NCBI RefSeq assembly: GCF_021049285.1
Contig: NZ_CP088017.1
Coordinates: 1,116,001-1,180,000, forward strand
Reading direction: 5' to 3'
DNA from: Ruania halotolerans
GTDB lineage: Bacteria > Actinomycetota > Actinomycetes > Actinomycetales > Beutenbergiaceae
Length of the DNA stretch: 64,000 bases
The first letter of the stretch is position 1. The number at the start of each line of letters is the position of its first letter. The notes under the pieces were generated by a model, which searched no databases, was not told the origin of the DNA, and was given only the letters and a program-made list of their open reading frames with translations. The position numbers and the translations under genes are program-made. Below are positions 32,663 through 40,167 of the stretch, piece after piece.

Positions 32663-34294
32663 ATGCAGATCCATGCCACCGCGTCAGCAGGTCGTCAGGC
32701 CACGAAGGCCGGCGCCGCCGCATGGGTGGGGCTCGGTGTGCTCTCGGTGCCCATATTCATGACAGCAGTGGACATGTCCGTCCTTTTCCTGGCGATACCC
32801 ACGATCGCCGCAGATCTGCTGCCCTCTGGTACGCAACAGCTCTGGGTACTGCACATCGGCGACATCGCCGGGGCGAGCCTGGTGCTGACGGCCGGTCGTC
32901 TCGTGGATCAGTTCGGGCCGCGACGATTGCTGATGCTCGGGTTGGTGGGTTATGCGCTGGCGTCGTCCCTGGCTGCGCTTGCACCGACGATCGAGGTGCT
33001 GATCCTGGCCCGCATGCTGCTGGGCGCCTCCGCGGTGACCATCGCCCCTGCCGGTGCGGCCCTGCTGCGCTCGCTGTTCCCGCTCAATCGCCAGTTCTCG
33101 GTGGCGATTGCCCTGTTCATGGCCGCGTTCTCCGGTGGGATGGCGCTTGGACCTCCGCTTGGCGGGTTGGTGCTCGAGCACTTCTGGTGGGGCGCCATCT
33201 TCTTGTTCAATGTTCCGATCGCGATCGGCGTCGTGGGTCTGTGGTGGCTGTTGCCGAAAGTCGATGGCAACGGCAGTGGTCGTATCGATGGGCTGAGCAT
33301 CGCACTCTCGGCCCTCGGAATCGCCGGACTGGTCTACGGAGGGCAGGAACTTGCCGCCGGTGGTTGGAGTCCATGGCATGCACTCGCCGTCGTGGCCGGC
33401 GTCTCGCTGATGGCCGCGTTCATCCGGCGCCAGAGAACGCTCGACGTGCCGATGCTGGACCTGTCCCTGTTCCGGTCGGTGCCGCTCACGCTCGCTCTGA
33501 TCAGCATCTGGCTCGTCATCACGGCGGGCGCCGGGGCCGATATGCAGTTCGCGCAGCACCTGCAGGTGGTGATGGGACACGGTCCGCTGGGTGCCGGAAT
33601 GCTGCTCGTGGTACCGGCCTTGTTCTCGATGGGGGCCACTGCAGCCTCACCGATCCTGTTGCGCTGGCTCCGCCCCGGATTCGCGATCGGCGCAGGAGCA
33701 GGAGTGGCCGTCGTTGGAGCCGCGCTCATGGTGGTCGCTGTCAGCGCCGGACCTGAGGCCTCGATCGTGTTCTTGATCGGTGCTGCGTGCCTCGTGGCGA
33801 TTGGCATGGCACCGGTATTCGCGATCGGAACCACCGTCGTGCTGGCCAATGCGCCCCCCGCGCAGACCGGTTCCGCCCAGGGGATGCAGGAGGTCAGCGG
33901 CAGTCTGGGCAACACGGCCGGGCTTGCTCTGGGCGGGTCCGTGGCCTACGTCAGCTACTCCGGCGCGATGAGCGTGCGGCTGCCCGCGGGTCTCGACAAG
34001 GCGACAGCGCACCAGAGCGTGGAAAGTGTCGGCGGAGCGCTCGCAGGAGCCGCCCACCTGCCGCCAGACGCGGCCGCGCTACTTGTTCGCGCGATCACCG
34101 AGTCCTTCACGGTGGCCACTCGTGACACCTACTTCGTCGCAGTGCTCGGGTTCGCGGTCGCGGCCACTCTCGCCTTCGTGGGGCTGCGCACCGCGAGGAT
34201 CGATGGTGACGAGGGCGAGACGCCGACCGCCGGTACCGATGAGGCCACCGCCGGGGGATCCGAGCAACTGACAACCCACCGAGACAGGAGGTGA
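32663..34294 (+). CDS. DHA2-type MFS multidrug efflux transporter
   Basis: A 543-residue MFS protein with 14 predicted helices. Motif A-like GRLVDQFGPRRLLMLG, motif C-like FMAAFSGGMALGPPLGG and the early acidic TAVDMSVLFLAIP in helix 1 mark the DHA2 (QacA/SmvA-type) group, proton-driven exporters of cationic drugs and dyes. ATG 32663 is the start, with GGAGG 5 nt upstream; that GGAGG follows another ATG at 32651. It is controlled in all likelihood by the divergent TetR. The downstream cupin gene is translationally coupled. Confidence 0.92.
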   Translation: MQIHATASAGRQATKAGAAAWVGLGVLSVPIFMTAVDMSVLFLAIPTIAADLLPSGTQQLWVLHIGDIAGASLVLTAGRLVDQFGPRRLLMLGLVGYALASSLAALAPTIEVLILARMLLGASAVTIAPAGAALLRSLFPLNRQFSVAIALFMAAFSGGMALGPPLGGLVLEHFWWGAIFLFNVPIAIGVVGLWWLLPKVDGNGSGRIDGLSIALSALGIAGLVYGGQELAAGGWSPWHALAVVAGVSLMAAFIRRQRTLDVPMLDLSLFRSVPLTLALISIWLVITAGAGADMQFAQHLQVVMGHGPLGAGMLLVVPALFSMGATAASPILLRWLRPGFAIGAGAGVAVVGAALMVVAVSAGPEASIVFLIGAACLVAIGMAPVFAIGTTVVLANAPPAQTGSAQGMQEVSGSLGNTAGLALGGSVAYVSYSGAMSVRLPAGLDKATAHQSVESVGGALAGAAHLPPDAAALLVRAITESFTVATRDTYFVAVLGFAVAATLAFVGLRTARIDGDEGETPTAGTDEATAGGSEQLTTHRDRR

Positions 34295-34298
34295 CATC

Positions 34299-34655
34299 GT
34301 GGACGATTCCGCGCCCACAGTGCGCGCGTTCGGCACGCACGGCATCGATGGAACGGACGGCTCAAGCCTGCAGTTTGGCGATCGCCAGCTCTTCATCAGG
34401 CCAGCCGTGGACACGTCCGAGGGGAGGTTGTTCAGTGCGTACTCAGCGCGCTTCGGGCGTGGCGAGAGAGCCGATCTCCCGGCGCCGTACGAGGAAGTGT
34501 GGGTGGTCGTGCAGGGCTGGCTCCGGATCCACACGGCGTGCACGGACATCACCGCTGGGGCCGGAGACTATCTCCATGTTCCGAAGAACACACCAGGTGA
34601 GGTCGAGGCGCTCGAGGAGACCACGCTCGTCTGCATCTCTGTACCTGCGCACTGA
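34299..34655 (+). CDS. Cupin domain protein coupled to the efflux gene
   Basis: A 118-residue single-cupin protein. Recognisable strands are SAYSARFGRGERADLPAPYEEVWVVVQGWLRIH (cupin motif 1, with Pro/Tyr/Glu in place of most His ligands) and GAGDYLHVPKNTPGEVEALEE (motif 2). Loss of most metal-binding His residues suggests a binding or sensory role instead of a dioxygenase. Its ribosome binding site GGAGGTGA overlaps the end of the efflux gene, and GTG 34299 follows after 4 nt. It might bind the efflux substrate. Confidence 0.8.
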   Translation: MDDSAPTVRAFGTHGIDGTDGSSLQFGDRQLFIRPAVDTSEGRLFSAYSARFGRGERADLPAPYEEVWVVVQGWLRIHTACTDITAGAGDYLHVPKNTPGEVEALEETTLVCISVPAH

Positions 34656-34684
34656 ACACAACGATGTACTGAACGCAACGGTGT
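34651..34684. repeat. Two tandem 17-bp repeats
   Basis: ACTGAACACAACGATGT (34651-34667) is followed at once by ACTGAACGCAACGGTGT (34668-34684), 15 of 17 identical; ACTGAAC and CAACG are shared. The first unit contains the cupin stop codon. The element lies 45 bp upstream of the -10 box of the next gene. Confidence 0.85.
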
Positions 34685-34728
34685 ACCGGAGGCGTCGCCG
34701 TCTCGCTCGAGGAAGCGGCGGGGCCGCC

Positions 34729-34734
34729 TAGACT
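34729..34734 (+). promoter_or_regulatory. -10 box of the leaderless DUF1905 gene
   Basis: TAGACT ends 7 nt before ATG 34742, with no ribosome binding site between. Confidence 0.5.
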
Positions 34735-34741
34735 CACCGGT

Positions 34742-35032
34742 ATGGAGTGGGAGTTCGACGGCGAGGTCATCGAGTGGCGCGGTCCGGCGCCGTTCGTCTT
34801 CGTTGACATCGCCGAAGAACTTAGTGATGCGATCAAGGAAGCGGCTCGCGATCTCATCTACTGGGGGCAGGTGCCGGTGGAGGCGACGATCGGGCGCACC
34901 ACATTCACCACTGCCCTTTTCCCCAAGGACGGCCGGTATCTGCTTCCGGTGAAGGTGGCCGTCCAGCGCGCCGAGCAGGTGGCCGAAGGGGACGTTGTGG
35001 ATGTCGCTATGACATTACGGCGCTCGCGATGA
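34742..35032 (+). CDS. DUF1905 domain protein
   Basis: A 96-residue protein matching DUF1905: WEFDGEVIEWRGPAPFVFV at the start, then VEATIGRTTFTTALFPKDGRYLLPVKVAVQRAE and GDVVDVAMTLRR at the end. The fold is a small beta barrel. DUF1905 proteins are found alone or fused with the YdeI/OmpD-associated module, and no activity is established. The stop overlaps the start of the next gene by ATGA. Confidence 0.85.
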   Translation: MEWEFDGEVIEWRGPAPFVFVDIAEELSDAIKEAARDLIYWGQVPVEATIGRTTFTTALFPKDGRYLLPVKVAVQRAEQVAEGDVVDVAMTLRRSR

Positions 35033-35493
35033 ACCTGCGTGAGGTGCACGTCCCGCCACCGGTCGTCCTCCTGGCCGCTGGCCTCGCCCAGCGGGCGCTC
35101 AGCCGGAATGCACCGCGTCCCGGCCGGTGGCGTCAAGTCGCCTCTCTCGCCCTGGCCGCGGGCTCGGCCGCACTGCCCGTGACGGCGGCCCTCACCTTCA
35201 TCTCGCAACGCACCACGGTGAGTCCGCTCGCTCCGGAGCATGCCACCTCCCTGATCACCTCTGGCCCGAACGCGCTGACTCGCAACCCGATGTATCTCGG
35301 GATGGCGGGCCTGCTGGCCGCGCACGCTGTGCAGCGTGGCTCATGGGCAGCCGTCGGGCCCCTCGGGCTCTTCGTGCTCACCGTCGACCGCTGGCAGATT
35401 CGGGGTGAGGAAGAGGCCCTGCGCAGGCTGTTCGGCGCCGAGTATGGGGCGTACTGCGCACGGGTGCCGCGCTGGCTCGGCCGCGTCCGCTGA
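35029..35493 (+). CDS. Isoprenylcysteine carboxyl methyltransferase-like membrane protein
   Basis: A 154-residue membrane protein of the ICMT/PEMT-like family. Features are three or four hydrophobic helices, RNPMYLGMAGLL, and the C-terminal block QIRGEEEALRRLFGAEYGAYCARVPRWL, in which the Glu and Tyr-x-x-Tyr pattern belongs to the SAM-binding region. Bacterial members methylate lipids or unknown substrates at the membrane. It is coupled to the DUF1905 gene. Confidence 0.88.
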   Translation: MNLREVHVPPPVVLLAAGLAQRALSRNAPRPGRWRQVASLALAAGSAALPVTAALTFISQRTTVSPLAPEHATSLITSGPNALTRNPMYLGMAGLLAAHAVQRGSWAAVGPLGLFVLTVDRWQIRGEEEALRRLFGAEYGAYCARVPRWLGRVR

Positions 35494-35557
35494 ACCGACG
35501 TTTGCTGAAACGGCAATCGCTGTTGCTCGCTGCTGGCGGGCATTGCAGGATGTGGCC

Positions 35558-36235
35558 ATGACCACGACCTCGCACCAGCATGACGATCACCAGTCCTCGC
35601 CCAGCGCGGAGGACGCAGCGACCTACTTCGAACCGCCCGCTTGGGAGGAGCGCTACGCCGGCAACGGCTCCCATTGGAGTGGCAACCCGAACACTCAGCT
35701 GGTCGCGGAAGTCTCCGGGCTCACCCCGGGAACTGCCCTGGATGTCGGCTGCGGCGAGGGCGGTGACGTGATCTGGTTGGCGCAGCAGGGCTGGCAGGTG
35801 ACCGGTGCCGACTTCTCCGCCAACGGCCTCGCCCGCGCCGCCCACCACGCTGATGCGGCGGGCGTCGCCGAACGGGTCGACTTCTGGCAAGTGGACGCAC
35901 GCGCCTTCCAGGCCGAGGGGCGCCAGTACGACCTGGTGACCACGCACTATCTGCACCCACCCGACGGCGGAATGGTCGCCGTCATGGGACGCCTCGCCGA
36001 GGCCGTGGCTCCGGGCGGGCAGCTGCTGATCGTGGGGCACGCTCCCTCTGAAGGGCACCCGGCGGCGTCCAAGGCCCATCAGCAGGCGATGTTCCTCGCG
36101 GCGGACCTGGTGGCCGGGGTGCCGGACGGGTTCGAGGTGCTCGTGGCCGAGCAACGGCCCCGCACCGTGGTGCGCGAGGGGCGCACCTTCGAGATCGACG
36201 ACTCGGTCCTCATGGCTCGCCGCATCGCTGCCTAA
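35558..36235 (+). CDS. Class I SAM-dependent methyltransferase
   Basis: A 225-residue Rossmann methyltransferase. Motif I is ALDVGCGEGGDVIWLAQQGW, motif II WQVTGADFSANGLARA, and motif IV YDLVTTHYLHPP. The spacing and the N-terminal PPAWEERYAG, with WSGNPN, resemble thiopurine/tellurite-type (TehB-like) methyltransferases that act on small thiols or metalloids, but the substrate is inferred only. It follows the membrane methyltransferase by 64 nt, with a weak -10-like CAGGAT 6 nt before its ATG. Confidence 0.88.
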   Translation: MTTTSHQHDDHQSSPSAEDAATYFEPPAWEERYAGNGSHWSGNPNTQLVAEVSGLTPGTALDVGCGEGGDVIWLAQQGWQVTGADFSANGLARAAHHADAAGVAERVDFWQVDARAFQAEGRQYDLVTTHYLHPPDGGMVAVMGRLAEAVAPGGQLLIVGHAPSEGHPAASKAHQQAMFLAADLVAGVPDGFEVLVAEQRPRTVVREGRTFEIDDSVLMARRIAA

Positions 36236-36249
36236 GCGTGTGTGGTGGG

Positions 36250-36255
36250 TACGGT
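36250..36255 (+). promoter_or_regulatory. -10 box before the helicase gene
   Basis: TACGGT ends 7 nt before GTG 36263. Other in-frame GTG codons at 36242, 36245 and 36254 lie before or within the box. Confidence 0.35.
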
Positions 36256-36262
36256 GAGCACC

Positions 36263-38638
36263 GTGCCGGCCGATCTTGTCCTCACCGAGGAGTTCACTCA
36301 CGCTCTCGGGTTGCTCGAGCGAGGCGAGAGCCTGTTTCTCACCGGGAAGGCCGGCACCGGTAAGTCCACTCTGATCCGGCACTTCCTGCGCACCACTGAT
36401 CGTCGCGCGGTGGTGGCGGCGCCCACCGGGATCGCCGCGCTCAACGTGCAGGGCTACACGATCCACCGGTTGTTCGGATTCACGCCGACCACCAGCCTTG
36501 CCGATGTGCGCGGCGGCGCCTACCGGCCGGGCCGGTTCGCGAGCACTCTGGCCCGCGTTGACACCCTCGTGGTGGACGAGGCCTCGATGATCCGCGCCGA
36601 CACCTTCGACATGCTCGCCGCGGCGCTGACCCGGTTCGGCCCGCGGCCGGGTGAACCATTCGGCGGTGTCCAGCTGGTGCTCGTCGGGGACCTGTACCAG
36701 CTCCCGCCGGTAGTCACGGCCGACGAAGCGGACTACTTCGCCACCCGGTACGAGACCCCCTATTTCTTCTCTGCCGATTCGTTCGACGCTGACCGGTTCC
36801 CGACCGTGGCCCTGACCACCGTGTTCCGCCAACTCGGCGACGACGAACTCACCGGGACGCTCAACGCCATCCGCGAGGGCGTCCTGGTGGGGCACGCGAT
36901 GGACGCGCTCAACGCCCGCACGGACGCCGCGTTCGAGCCGCCCGAGGACGAGTTCTGGTTGACGCTGGCCCCGACCAATCGGCTCGTTGCCGCGCGTAAC
37001 CGGCAGCGACTCGAACGCCTCGAGACGCCCGAACATGTCAGCCACGCCGCCCGGTATGGGGACCTCTCACTGTTGGATCCGCCCGCGGACGAGGTGCTGC
37101 GATTCAAGGTCGGCGCCCAGGTGATGATGCTCACGAACGATCCCAGTGATCGCTGGGTGAACGGCACGCTCGGGCGGATCGACGCCATCGAGGCCGAATC
37201 CGACGGGTACGCCGTCACGGTGACCTTCAACGATGGCGAGTCGGCGCGCGTACGCGACCACACGTGGGATTCCACCCGCCCGGTGATCGAGCACGGTGCC
37301 ATGCACCACGAGCTGGTCGGCACCTTCACCCAGCTGCCGTTCCGACTTGCATGGGCGATCACCATCCACAAGAGCCAGGGCCAGACCCTGGACCGGATGG
37401 TGGTCGATCTGACCGGTGGCGTGTTCTCCCACGGTCAGGTCTACGTGGCGCTGAGCCGGTGCACCTCGTTGGACGGCCTGGTGTTGCACCGCCCGGTGCT
37501 CGCCAAGGATCTGCGCACCGATCGACGGATCACCCGATTCCTCCGCACGGCGAGCGCCGACAGCACCCACGCCCGCTTCTGCGGGATCGGGATCCTCACC
37601 GTGGGGGACGAGGGGCGGATGTCGCGCCCGCGTCCGGTGGAGATCGCCGTGGCCTTCGAGGACGGCACGGCGGTGAGCACGTTGGTGAATCCGCAGCGCG
37701 ATCTGGCGGGTGCTCGTTCGCAGTACGGCATCACGACGGCGGACGTCGCCTTGGCTCCGACGCTCGCGGAGGCGTGGGCGATCCTCGCCCCGCTTCTCGA
37801 GGGATGCACTCCGGTCGGCGCCCGGGTCGACGAGACCATGGCGCTCATCGACTTCGAGCTCAAGCGGCTGGGGACGGCGTGCGTTCTTCCGCTCGGCATC
37901 ACTGTGCCGGCATCAGTGCTCGAGGCAGGGGCAGCGGTGAGCGCGCTGAGCCATGCCCGCCAGGCGCTGCGCTCGTTACGGGCGATGCGGATGACGCCGG
38001 GCGGTATGGATGCCTTCGGCGAGCCGACGATGGACCAGAGCGCGTACGCCTACCTGCTCAGTCAGGATGACGTTCCACCACCGGAGGTCCCGCATCTTCC
38101 TGCGCTCACGGAACTGCTGCGTGCGAGTGTGCCGATCGGCGCAGCGCTGCTCGGGCGGGAGCCGGAACCGCCCGGCGACAGGGACTCCGGTGTCCTCGGC
38201 CCGGTGGCGGCGACCGTGGCCGCGCAAGTGGCGCGCGCCGTCGCACGGGTACCGGTGACCGATGACCTGGTGCGACGGGTCCGGGCCGTCGATGCGGTAC
38301 TCGGCACGCGGCTCGCCGACGAGCTTGAGGCTCAGTCCATCGCCCGGCCCGATCCGGCGGACGCCCTCGCCGAGGGAGCCCGCGTGTGCTTTACCGGTGA
38401 GGTGCTCACGCCGTCGGGGCGCCCACTGGGCCGGGACGAGATGGAGGCACTCGCAATCCGTGGCGGCTTACGCCCGGTGCCCTCAGTGACGAAGACACGG
38501 ACCGACGTTCTCGTCACGGCGGAGGCTGGCACCCAGTCCGGTAAGGCGCGCAAGGCCCGGGAGTTGGGCAAAGCCGTCATCGACGCCGAGGTGTTCCTCG
38601 CCTGGCTGGCCGCGCGCGGGGTCTCGGCCCCGTCATGA
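36263..38638 (+). CDS. Pif1/RecD-type helicase with DnaQ-like middle domain and BRCT C-terminus
   Basis: A 791-residue protein with three modules. Residues about 5-430 form an SF1B helicase: Walker A GKAGTGKSTLI, APTGIAALN, Walker B LVVDEASM, GDLYQLPPV, and late motifs AITIHKSQGQTLDRM and VYVALSRCTSLDGLVL, typical for Pif1. Residues about 455-545 look like a DnaQ-type exonuclease fold (VEIAVAFEDGTAVSTLVNP, ITTADVALAPTLAEA) but lack a recognisable DxE motif. Residues about 705-790 are a BRCT domain (EGARVCFTGEVLTPSGRPLG to AEVFLAWLAARG). It probably unwinds DNA in repair or replication. GTG 36242 or 36254 are alternative starts. Confidence 0.88.
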   Translation: MPADLVLTEEFTHALGLLERGESLFLTGKAGTGKSTLIRHFLRTTDRRAVVAAPTGIAALNVQGYTIHRLFGFTPTTSLADVRGGAYRPGRFASTLARVDTLVVDEASMIRADTFDMLAAALTRFGPRPGEPFGGVQLVLVGDLYQLPPVVTADEADYFATRYETPYFFSADSFDADRFPTVALTTVFRQLGDDELTGTLNAIREGVLVGHAMDALNARTDAAFEPPEDEFWLTLAPTNRLVAARNRQRLERLETPEHVSHAARYGDLSLLDPPADEVLRFKVGAQVMMLTNDPSDRWVNGTLGRIDAIEAESDGYAVTVTFNDGESARVRDHTWDSTRPVIEHGAMHHELVGTFTQLPFRLAWAITIHKSQGQTLDRMVVDLTGGVFSHGQVYVALSRCTSLDGLVLHRPVLAKDLRTDRRITRFLRTASADSTHARFCGIGILTVGDEGRMSRPRPVEIAVAFEDGTAVSTLVNPQRDLAGARSQYGITTADVALAPTLAEAWAILAPLLEGCTPVGARVDETMALIDFELKRLGTACVLPLGITVPASVLEAGAAVSALSHARQALRSLRAMRMTPGGMDAFGEPTMDQSAYAYLLSQDDVPPPEVPHLPALTELLRASVPIGAALLGREPEPPGDRDSGVLGPVAATVAAQVARAVARVPVTDDLVRRVRAVDAVLGTRLADELEAQSIARPDPADALAEGARVCFTGEVLTPSGRPLGRDEMEALAIRGGLRPVPSVTKTRTDVLVTAEAGTQSGKARKARELGKAVIDAEVFLAWLAARGVSAPS

Positions 38639-38684
38639 GACCAAAGCGGTGACGGCTGTCGGTTCCGACTGGGACACTCCCGTC

Positions 38685-39056
38685 ATGGAAACTTCTCCGA
38701 TCCTCACGTGGACGCTGCAGAACGAGATCCAGACTCCTGACGACGTTGCGCAGTTGCTGGTTCCCGGCGAGCAGGCAGTTGCGTCCTTCAAGACCTTCCG
38801 CGATTCGGCCACGTTCACGACCAAGCGGCTCATTGTCCGTGATGCGCAGGGCATCACTGGAAAGAAGGTTGAGGTGTACTCGTTGCCGTACTCGTCGATC
38901 TCGATGTGGTCCTCGGAGAATGCGGGAAGGTTCGATGTCAGCTCCGAGATCGAGCTGTGGACCCGGGCTGGACACATCAAGGTCAAACTCGCCAAGGGAG
39001 CGGACGTTCGCCGGCTCGATAGCCTGTTCGCGTGGGCTGCCCTGCATGACCACTGA
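38685..39056 (+). CDS. Bacterial PH-domain protein
   Basis: A 123-residue protein made of one bacterial pleckstrin-homology module: VPGEQAVASFKTFRDSATFT, TTKRLIVRDAQG with KKVEVYSLPYSSISMWSSE, and the C-terminal LAKGADVRRLDSLFAWAAL helix. The TxxRLI...YSLPYSSI pattern is the hallmark of the family. These proteins form ring oligomers; their function is unknown. A start at ATG 38685 matches the usual family length of about 124. Confidence 0.88.
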   Translation: METSPILTWTLQNEIQTPDDVAQLLVPGEQAVASFKTFRDSATFTTKRLIVRDAQGITGKKVEVYSLPYSSISMWSSENAGRFDVSSEIELWTRAGHIKVKLAKGADVRRLDSLFAWAALHDH

Positions 39057-39097
39057 TCCGACCGTTTCTGGGACGTTTCGATATTTGAGAAGGTGTG

Positions 39098-39592
39098 ATG
39101 AGCCGACACAGTGACGACGCGCTGGTGGCCGTGCCGCGGATCCTCGTCCTGCGCGTGTTCGCGGTGGTCACCGCGGTCCTGGTGGTCCTAGGCGTCAGCG
39201 TGCGGATCTTCACTGCGAGCCACGCCGGTGAACTCGAGTCGGTCAGCATCCTCACGATCCCAGGGAAGTGGCAGCCTACCGACGACGATCCGATGGATAT
39301 CGCGACCGTGGTCGGCTTCGTCGGGCTCAGCGTCTGTGCAGCAGTTGCTGCCGTCCTCTCGCTCGCACAGTGGGGAGGGCGACTCGGTCGCCGCACTCGG
39401 GTGATCGGCCTGACCGTCGGAGTGCTCCTGGCGGTCGGGGGACTGGTGCCGTTGACACTGGTGCTGGTGGCCGCCACGAGGTCGATCACCGGGGAGACTG
39501 CCGGTCCAGGGATGCTGTTCTATTACCTTGGCGTGCTCGGCTTCATGCTGCTGATGTCCCGTGTGAGCGATCCGCTCCGCAGGCAGCGCTAA
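39098..39592 (+). CDS. Four-helix membrane protein, unknown
   Basis: A 164-residue protein not assigned to a family. Four hydrophobic helices are visible at residues about 14-38, 67-92, 101-126 and 136-156, with a loop of about 30 residues between the first two (GELESVSILTIPGKWQPTDD) predicted outside, and a basic C-terminus. AGAAGG precedes the start region; GTG 39095 and ATG 39098 are adjacent. The gene lies between the PH-domain gene and the YjbR-HhH gene. Confidence 0.7.
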   Translation: MSRHSDDALVAVPRILVLRVFAVVTAVLVVLGVSVRIFTASHAGELESVSILTIPGKWQPTDDDPMDIATVVGFVGLSVCAAVAAVLSLAQWGGRLGRRTRVIGLTVGVLLAVGGLVPLTLVLVAATRSITGETAGPGMLFYYLGVLGFMLLMSRVSDPLRRQR

Positions 39593-39599
39593 GCCTGCC

Positions 39600-39605
39600 T
39601 ACGAT
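39600..39605 (+). promoter_or_regulatory. -10 box of the YjbR-HhH gene
   Basis: TACGAT ends 6 nt before ATG 39612, in leaderless spacing. Confidence 0.45.
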
Positions 39606-39611
39606 CGGAGA

Positions 39612-40151
39612 ATGACGACTGCGGCACAACTGCGCAAGGGTGCGCTCGACCTTCCCGAGACCGAGCAGATCATTCTCAGTGGGATGCCGGCCTTCGCCGT
39701 CGCCGGTGCGACGTTCGCCTGGCTGAGCACCGACAAGAAGGCCGCCAACCTACGGATGGCGCCGGACGCCGTCGACCGGGTTCTTTCCGAGCATCCCACC
39801 GCCGCGGCGATCACGCGCAGCCAGGAGGTGATCGGGGTACGGCTCCCGCTCGCCGACGTGAACGGCATGGTGCTGAACAACATGGTGGCCCAGGCCTGGC
39901 GGCATCGCGCGCCCACGCGGCTGCGCGCTGCGTTCGACGCCGCAATGAGCGGCGAGGAGGTCACCGACCTGCCCGCGATCGGACGGCCCGCCACCCGTGC
40001 CCTTGGTGCTGCCGGAATTTCGAGTCTGGGCCAGGTGGCCACCCGCACCGAGGCCGAGCTGAGCGCACTCCACGGCGTGGGCCCACGAGCCGTCCGCATC
40101 CTCGGCGAAGCGCTCGCTGAACGCGGGCTCACGTTCGCGCCGGACGAGTAG
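39612..40151 (+). CDS. MmcQ/YjbR-like protein with C-terminal helix-hairpin-helix domain
   Basis: A 179-residue protein in two parts. The first 110 residues have the YjbR/MmcQ layout: VAGATFAWLSTDKKAANLRM, the central Leu-rich helix, and IGVRLPLADVNGMVLNNMVAQAWRHRAP; the related fold is CyaY-like and can bind DNA or nucleotides. The last 60 residues contain a helix-hairpin-helix module: DLPAIGRPATRALGAAGISSLGQVATRTEAELSALHGVGPRAVRIL, similar to the alpha-CTD/HhH type that binds DNA or acts in protein contact. The combination suggests a DNA-associated role. Most YjbR proteins are single-domain. Confidence 0.75.
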   Translation: MTTAAQLRKGALDLPETEQIILSGMPAFAVAGATFAWLSTDKKAANLRMAPDAVDRVLSEHPTAAAITRSQEVIGVRLPLADVNGMVLNNMVAQAWRHRAPTRLRAAFDAAMSGEEVTDLPAIGRPATRALGAAGISSLGQVATRTEAELSALHGVGPRAVRILGEALAERGLTFAPDE

Positions 40152-40167
40152 GAATGGAAGTACGGGT

